Shown here: positions 33,983-37,384 of the stretch, one piece after another | Numbering within the stretch: the first letter of the stretch is position 1 | Layout of the letters: each line of letters starts with the position of its first letter | DNA from: Verrucomicrobiota bacterium | GTDB lineage: Bacteria > Verrucomicrobiota > Verrucomicrobiia > Limisphaerales > UBA9464 | Direction of reading: 5' to 3' | DNA: 37,384 nucleotides | NCBI GenBank assembly: GCA_947454705.1 | Contig: CANGKZ010000047.1 | Span: 1 to 37,384 of the forward strand | Notes under the pieces: generated by a model | What the model saw: only the letters and a program-made list of their open reading frames with translations | What the model was told of the DNA's origin: nothing | The model's database searches: none | Translations under genes and position numbers: made by a program

Positions 33983-34045
33983 CGGTTCGCCCCCCGGGGC
34001 GTCACGAATCTTGTCTCCCGCCTGCCGGCGATTACGCTCACCGGC

Positions 34046-34867
34046 ATGCGTCTTGAGTTCGTGAAAATGAGCGGCGCCGGCAATGACTTCATCGTTGCCG
34101 ACAACCGTTCGGGTCAATTGTCCCTCTCCCGTGAAACCGTCGCCCGCCTCTGCCACCGGCAGTTCGGCATTGGGGCCGACGGTCTCATGCTCCTCGTTCC
34201 CTGCCGGTCGGGCAAAGCCGACTGGGCCTGGCAGTTCTGGAATTCCGACGGCTCCGATGCCGAAATGTGCGGCAACGGCGCCCGTTGCTTCGCCCGCTAC
34301 ATCCAAAAGGTGACCGGGGCCACCGAGCGTACCACGTTTGAAACGGTCGCCGGCGTCATCGGCGCCACCTTCCACGGCGAACGCGTCACCGTTACACTCA
34401 CCGCGCCGCAGGGCCTGCGGTTGAACGAGGCGGTCCCCTCCTCCACCGGCCCGCTCACCATCCATTCGCTCAACACCGGCGTGCCCCACGCGGTGGTGTA
34501 CGTGCCGGATGCCGACCAGGCGATGGTGCAGGCGCTCGGACGCGAGATCCGCTTCCACGAGCACTTCAAGCCCCGCGGCACGAACGTGAATTTCGTCGAA
34601 GTAAAGGGCCCGAACTTCATCCGCGTTCGCACCTATGAACGTGGCGTGGAAGGCGAGACCCTGGCCTGCGGCACCGGCCTCACTGCCTGCGCGCTGGTCA
34701 GCAGCAAGGTCCACGGATTCAAGTCCCCGGTCCGCGTGGTCGTGCAGGGCGGCGATGAATTGGAAGTGCATTTCGACACCACGGCCGACGGCGGATTCAG
34801 CAACGTCCGCCTCAATGGCCCGGCCACCTTCGTCTTCGAAGGCAGCATCGAACTCCCCGCCGCGTGA
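34046..34867 (+). CDS. dapF: Diaminopimelate epimerase
   Basis: DapF converts LL- to meso-diaminopimelate, the last step before lysine and peptidoglycan precursors; it is cytoplasmic and cofactor-free. The 273-residue product has KMSGAGNDFIVADN at the start, the first catalytic cysteine in MCGNGARC (C75) and the second in ACGTG (C208). Both are present, as are GIGADGL and PHAVVYV. The length is standard. The stop overlaps a GTG start for the next gene (GTGA), so dapF begins a three-gene co-translated operon (dapF, TPR protein, phosphatase). Confidence 0.97.
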   Translation: MRLEFVKMSGAGNDFIVADNRSGQLSLSRETVARLCHRQFGIGADGLMLLVPCRSGKADWAWQFWNSDGSDAEMCGNGARCFARYIQKVTGATERTTFETVAGVIGATFHGERVTVTLTAPQGLRLNEAVPSSTGPLTIHSLNTGVPHAVVYVPDADQAMVQALGREIRFHEHFKPRGTNVNFVEVKGPNFIRVRTYERGVEGETLACGTGLTACALVSSKVHGFKSPVRVVVQGGDELEVHFDTTADGGFSNVRLNGPATFVFEGSIELPAA

Positions 34868-35805
34868 GTTCCGCCGGTTCCCGCTCCGGGGTTCGTTTCG
34901 TGCGTTCCCGACGATTCCGCAGGCTTGCGGTGGTCGTGGCCACGATCGGATGGCTCGGAGCGGGAGCCTGGATTCCCGGGGCTTCCCGCGCCCTCGCGCA
35001 CGGGGCGCTGCACCAGCAGCTGGTCGATGTCTCATCGCAACTCGCGGCGGATCCCGAAAACTTCGACCTCCTCATCCGGCGCGGCGAACTCCAGCGGCTG
35101 CATCAATCTTGGGGCGATGCCCGGGCCGATTTCGAAAAGGCGCGGTCTCTCCGCCCCGACGATCTCGAACCCGTGTTTCGTCTCGGCCGATTGGAACTCG
35201 AGGCCGAGAATCCCGTGGTCGCCGCCCGATGGCTCCAGGCGACGCTCGACAAGAAGCCCCATCACATCGAGGCCGCCCTGCTGCTCGCCCGCGCCTGCGT
35301 CCGCACGGGCAAGCCCGGCCAGGCCGTCGAACATTTCAACACCGCGGTCCACTGGAGCCGCGAGCCCCGGCCCGAATGGTTCATCGAACGCTCTGCGGCG
35401 ATCCTCGCCGCAGCTCCGTCGGGATCCAAAGAGGGCTTGAAGCTGGCGACCGCGAGCCTGGATGAAGGTCTCGAACTGGTCGGCCCGGTGCCAACCCTCC
35501 AGCTCGCTGCGATCGAGCTTGAAGTGAAGGCGGGACGAATCGATGCGGCGCTGAAGCGACTCGATGCCATCCGCAACGTCAGCGAGCGCAAGGAACAGTG
35601 GTGGTTCCGCCGCGGATTGCTCCTCGAGCAGGCCGGCCGGGCCACCGAGGCCGCCGCGGCGTTTCAATCCGCCCGCTCGGCAATTGATTCTCTTCCCGAA
35701 CGTCAGCAGCGCACCCTCGCCATGACGGAGATGAAGCGGGACCTCGAAAAACACCTGCGGAACACCCGGTCCGCAACGACTCCAGCCACCCCCATCGCTC
35801 CATGA
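34864..35805 (+). CDS. Exported TPR-repeat protein
   Basis: The GTG at 34864 overlaps the dapF stop. The 313-residue product has a basic N-terminus and signal peptide or anchor (RRFRRLAVVVATIGWLGAGA..., to about residue 45, ending ALAHG). Tetratricopeptide repeats fill ~55-290 (NFDLLIRRGELQRLHQSWGDARADFEKARSLRPDD, part: GDARADFEKARSLRPDD; then EPVFRLGRLELEAENPVVAARWL; part: FRLGRLELEAENP). TPRs mediate protein contacts, so it may hold the downstream phosphatase or another envelope partner. The stop overlaps the next ATG by 4 bp. The partner cannot be named. Confidence 0.82.
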   Translation: MSSAGSRSGVRFVRSRRFRRLAVVVATIGWLGAGAWIPGASRALAHGALHQQLVDVSSQLAADPENFDLLIRRGELQRLHQSWGDARADFEKARSLRPDDLEPVFRLGRLELEAENPVVAARWLQATLDKKPHHIEAALLLARACVRTGKPGQAVEHFNTAVHWSREPRPEWFIERSAAILAAAPSGSKEGLKLATASLDEGLELVGPVPTLQLAAIELEVKAGRIDAALKRLDAIRNVSERKEQWWFRRGLLLEQAGRATEAAAAFQSARSAIDSLPERQQRTLAMTEMKRDLEKHLRNTRSATTPATPIAP

Positions 35806-37154
35806 TCGCCACGCGAGGCTCTTCCTCCACCTGCTCAGGAACCCTCCGCAATTTCGCCCGAATGTGGATCCTGGCGTCCATCGCGTGGGGACTTTCCGCG
35901 GCGGCGTTGTTGGCCGCCGACACCCTCACGCGCGGGCCGTATTTGCAGCTCGGCACGCCGCGTTCGATGATCATCCGCTGGCGGACCGATCCCGCCACCA
36001 AGGGCCAGGTGCAGTACGGCACGAATCTGGCCAGCATAACCAATCTGGCGAGTCATGCGGGCGTGCTGACCGACCACGTGGTTCAGCTTTCGAAGCTGAA
36101 ACCGGCCACGCGCTATTTCTACCGCGTTGGCTCGCCCACCAACAAATGGCTCACCACGCCGAGCGAGATGTACAGCTTCGTCACGCCTCCACCCGTGGGA
36201 CCCGCGCGGCCGGTCCGATTCTGGGCGCTGGGGGATCCGGGCACGGCGAACACCAATCAGCTCGCCGTGCGCGAAGGCTTCTACAAATGGGCCGGAGCCC
36301 GAACACCCGATCTCTGGCTCATGCTGGGCGACAACGCCTACGCCACCGGTACAGACAAGGAATACGGCAAGGCGGTGTTTGATCTCTACGCCACCGAGCA
36401 CCGGCGGAATCCGCTCTGGCCCACGCTCGGGAATCACGACGCCTTCAGTGCCAATTCTGAAACCGAGTCGGGCGTGTACTATGACGTCTTCACCCTCCCC
36501 ACCCGCGGCCAGGCCGGAGGAATCCCCAGCGGGACCGAGGCGTACTATTCGTTCGACTACGCGAACATCCACTTCATCTGCCTCGACTCCCAGGATACCG
36601 ACCGCAGCACCAACGGCCCGATGGCCACCTGGCTCAAGACCGACCTCGCCTCCACCGCGCGCGACTGGATCGTCTGCTTCTTTCATCATCCCCCGTACAG
36701 CAAGGGCACCCACGACTCAGACAAGCGCAACGACAGCGGCGGGCGACTGCTGGAGATGCGCGAAAACTTCGTACCAATTCTGGAACAAGGCGGCGTGGAC
36801 CTGGTGTTGACCGGGCACAGCCACGACTACGAGCGGACGTTTCTGCTCGATGGCCACTACGGCTCCAGCACGAACCTGACGCGGGCAATGATCCGCAACG
36901 GAGGCAACGGACGGGACGATGGCGACGGTGCGTACGCAAAGCCCGTGGGAACGGTCTCCCATGCGGGCGCGGTGTACATCGTCACCGGCAGCGCGGGCCA
37001 GACCAGCGGGGGAAAATTGAATCACCCGGCGATGTACGTCTCGTTGAACAAACTCGGATCCGTGGCCGTGGATGTGGACGGATCCGAGATGCGGGTCACC
37101 TACGTCGGCACCCTTGGGCAAGTGCGGGATTATTTTACTCTGCGGAAGAAGTAG
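35802..37154 (+). CDS. Secreted purple acid phosphatase-like metallophosphoesterase
   Basis: The 450-residue product hydrolyses phosphate esters with a two-metal site, outside the cytoplasm. The signal peptide ends near LLAAD (about 39). A fibronectin III-like N-terminal domain (~40-130: TRGPYLQLGTPRSMIIRWRT, part: RGPYLQLGTPRSMIIRW; and KLKPATRYFYRVG) is typical of purple acid phosphatases. The metal ligands lie in order in FWALGDPG, LMLGDNAY, TLGNHDAF, CFFHHPPYS and LTGHSHDYER. No motif is missing. Starts: the ATG at 35802 overlaps the TPR stop; the ATG at 35862 is an internal alternative that would still leave the signal peptide. Third gene of the dapF operon; coding ends 18 bp before a heptamer array. 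Confidence 0.93.
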   Translation: MIATRGSSSTCSGTLRNFARMWILASIAWGLSAAALLAADTLTRGPYLQLGTPRSMIIRWRTDPATKGQVQYGTNLASITNLASHAGVLTDHVVQLSKLKPATRYFYRVGSPTNKWLTTPSEMYSFVTPPPVGPARPVRFWALGDPGTANTNQLAVREGFYKWAGARTPDLWLMLGDNAYATGTDKEYGKAVFDLYATEHRRNPLWPTLGNHDAFSANSETESGVYYDVFTLPTRGQAGGIPSGTEAYYSFDYANIHFICLDSQDTDRSTNGPMATWLKTDLASTARDWIVCFFHHPPYSKGTHDSDKRNDSGGRLLEMRENFVPILEQGGVDLVLTGHSHDYERTFLLDGHYGSSTNLTRAMIRNGGNGRDDGDGAYAKPVGTVSHAGAVYIVTGSAGQTSGGKLNHPAMYVSLNKLGSVAVDVDGSEMRVTYVGTLGQVRDYFTLRKK

Positions 37155-37172
37155 GAGCGGACGGGGCCGAGG

Positions 37173-37244
37173 AGATGGCAGATGGCAGATGGCAGATGGC
37201 AGATGGCAGATGGCAGATGGCAGATGGCAGATGGCAGATGGCAG
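37173..37244. repeat. Tenfold perfect heptamer array AGATGGC
   Basis: Ten uninterrupted copies of AGATGGC run 37173-37242, then AG leads straight into the IS end. It is the longest and only perfect array here and must be length-unstable. Confidence 0.95.
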
Positions 37245-37384
37245 GGTCCCGTCCTGAAATAGGTTGACGGCCTATGAATGGAAAACGAGAGGTGCGAGAA
37301 GAGGTAAGGTACAGTAGGAGTTTCAAGCTTAAGGTGGTGGCTGAGTTGGAGCAGGGAGGAGAGAGTTTTGGGGCGATGCGGGAG
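37244..37384. repeat. 141-bp IS end, inverted copy of 9-149
   Basis: Reverse complement of 9-149 with no difference seen, beginning GGGTCCCGTCCTG directly after the AGATGGC array. Confidence 0.85.
37274..37384 (+). CDS. IS3-family-like transposase OrfA, N-terminal fragment (runs off the window)
   Basis: The first 37 codons are identical to those of the fragment at 119-1, pointing outward to the right. The peptide has the basic start, RYSRSFKLKVVAELEQGG and ends AMRE at the window edge. The rest of the element is not in the window. Confidence 0.72.
   Translation, partial: MNGKREVREEVRYSRSFKLKVVAELEQGGESFGAMRE

Noticed and set aside
33979-34005. GTGAC...CGCCCC-CC-GGGGCG-TCAC hairpin before dapF as a terminator or lysine riboswitch
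   Set aside because: It has a good stem but no following T tract and is far too small for a lysine riboswitch; function is left open.
33245-35035. 596-codon minus-strand frame
   Set aside because: Lies opposite the hypothetical gene, dapF and the TPR gene; dapF has all catalytic motifs, so this frame is a shadow.
1-37384. Composite transposon carrying the whole 37 kb as cargo
   Set aside because: Only the outward-reading ends of the IS are visible, housekeeping genes such as dapF and acs lie inside, and assembly breaks at repeats explain the layout more simply.

Overview
The window is a high-GC (roughly 62-65% by eye) bacterial chromosome segment. The gene set points to Verrucomicrobiota, probably the Pedosphaera/Limisphaera side, though a planctomycete-like relative cannot be excluded. 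The indicators are a PSCyt1/DUF1549/DUF1553 protein paired with a DUF1501 protein, a sulfatase with its own formylglycine-generating enzyme, an FG-GAP/ASPIC-UnbV protein, a PQQ-type sugar dehydrogenase fused to cytochrome c, large secreted Ig-like/heparinase-like proteins, and mostly weak or absent Shine-Dalgarno sequences. I see no rRNA, tRNA or CRISPR array. About 22 intact protein genes are present, plus two truncated transposase genes at the edges.

Layout. 1-149 is the end of an IS3-like element read outward (minus). 328-1902 is a CPA1 Na+/H+ antiporter. 2239-5117 (minus) is a two-gene operon: a secreted protein with three tandem copies of one beta-rich domain, then a CotH-type secretory kinase, overlapping by 4 bp. 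5750-7743 (plus) is a fatty-acid-hydroxylase-like membrane di-iron protein followed by a sugar-lactone (ALO-type) flavin oxidase. 8246-17510 (minus) holds four secreted proteins: a heparinase/alginate-lyase-like protein, a PQQ sugar dehydrogenase-PKD-cytochrome c, a PQQ-repeat beta-propeller with a collagen-like insert, and a small Gly-rich protein. 17755-19415 (minus) is a hipBA toxin-antitoxin pair with an unusually AT-rich, operator-like upstream region. 19823-22108 (minus) is the FG-GAP/ASPIC protein. 22573-30260 (plus) is a sulfated-polysaccharide-type block: PSD1/cytochrome, DUF1501, sulfatase, FGE. 30438-33248 (minus) has acetyl-CoA synthetase and a WrbA-like flavodoxin. 33317-37154 (plus) has a small secreted helical protein and a tightly overlapping dapF-TPR-purple acid phosphatase operon. 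37173-37384 is a tenfold heptamer array followed by a second, inverted copy of the same IS end.

The most unusual content lies between the genes. Nearly every longer intergenic region is a mosaic of (i) degenerate tandem arrays with a 7-bp step, often with an AT dinucleotide every seventh base, (ii) a REP-like hairpin family with conserved flanks AAAGCG...CGCACTCCA and covarying stems, (iii) a GC-rich 'CTCCGCGCCTCTGCGGTT'-type module, and (iv) two 144-bp elements with 30-bp inverted arms of 10-bp periodicity. Blocks of these modules recur in the same order, as direct or mirror-image copies flanking whole genes. The two IS copies abut or nearly abut heptad arrays. This repeat ecosystem is the best candidate here for something not well described.

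Functionally the genes suggest a heterotroph that degrades (probably sulfated) polysaccharides and oxidises sugars in the periplasm: lyase-like protein, sulfatase plus FGE maturase, PQQ dehydrogenase with built-in cytochrome, lactone oxidase, acetyl-CoA synthetase and a secreted phosphatase.
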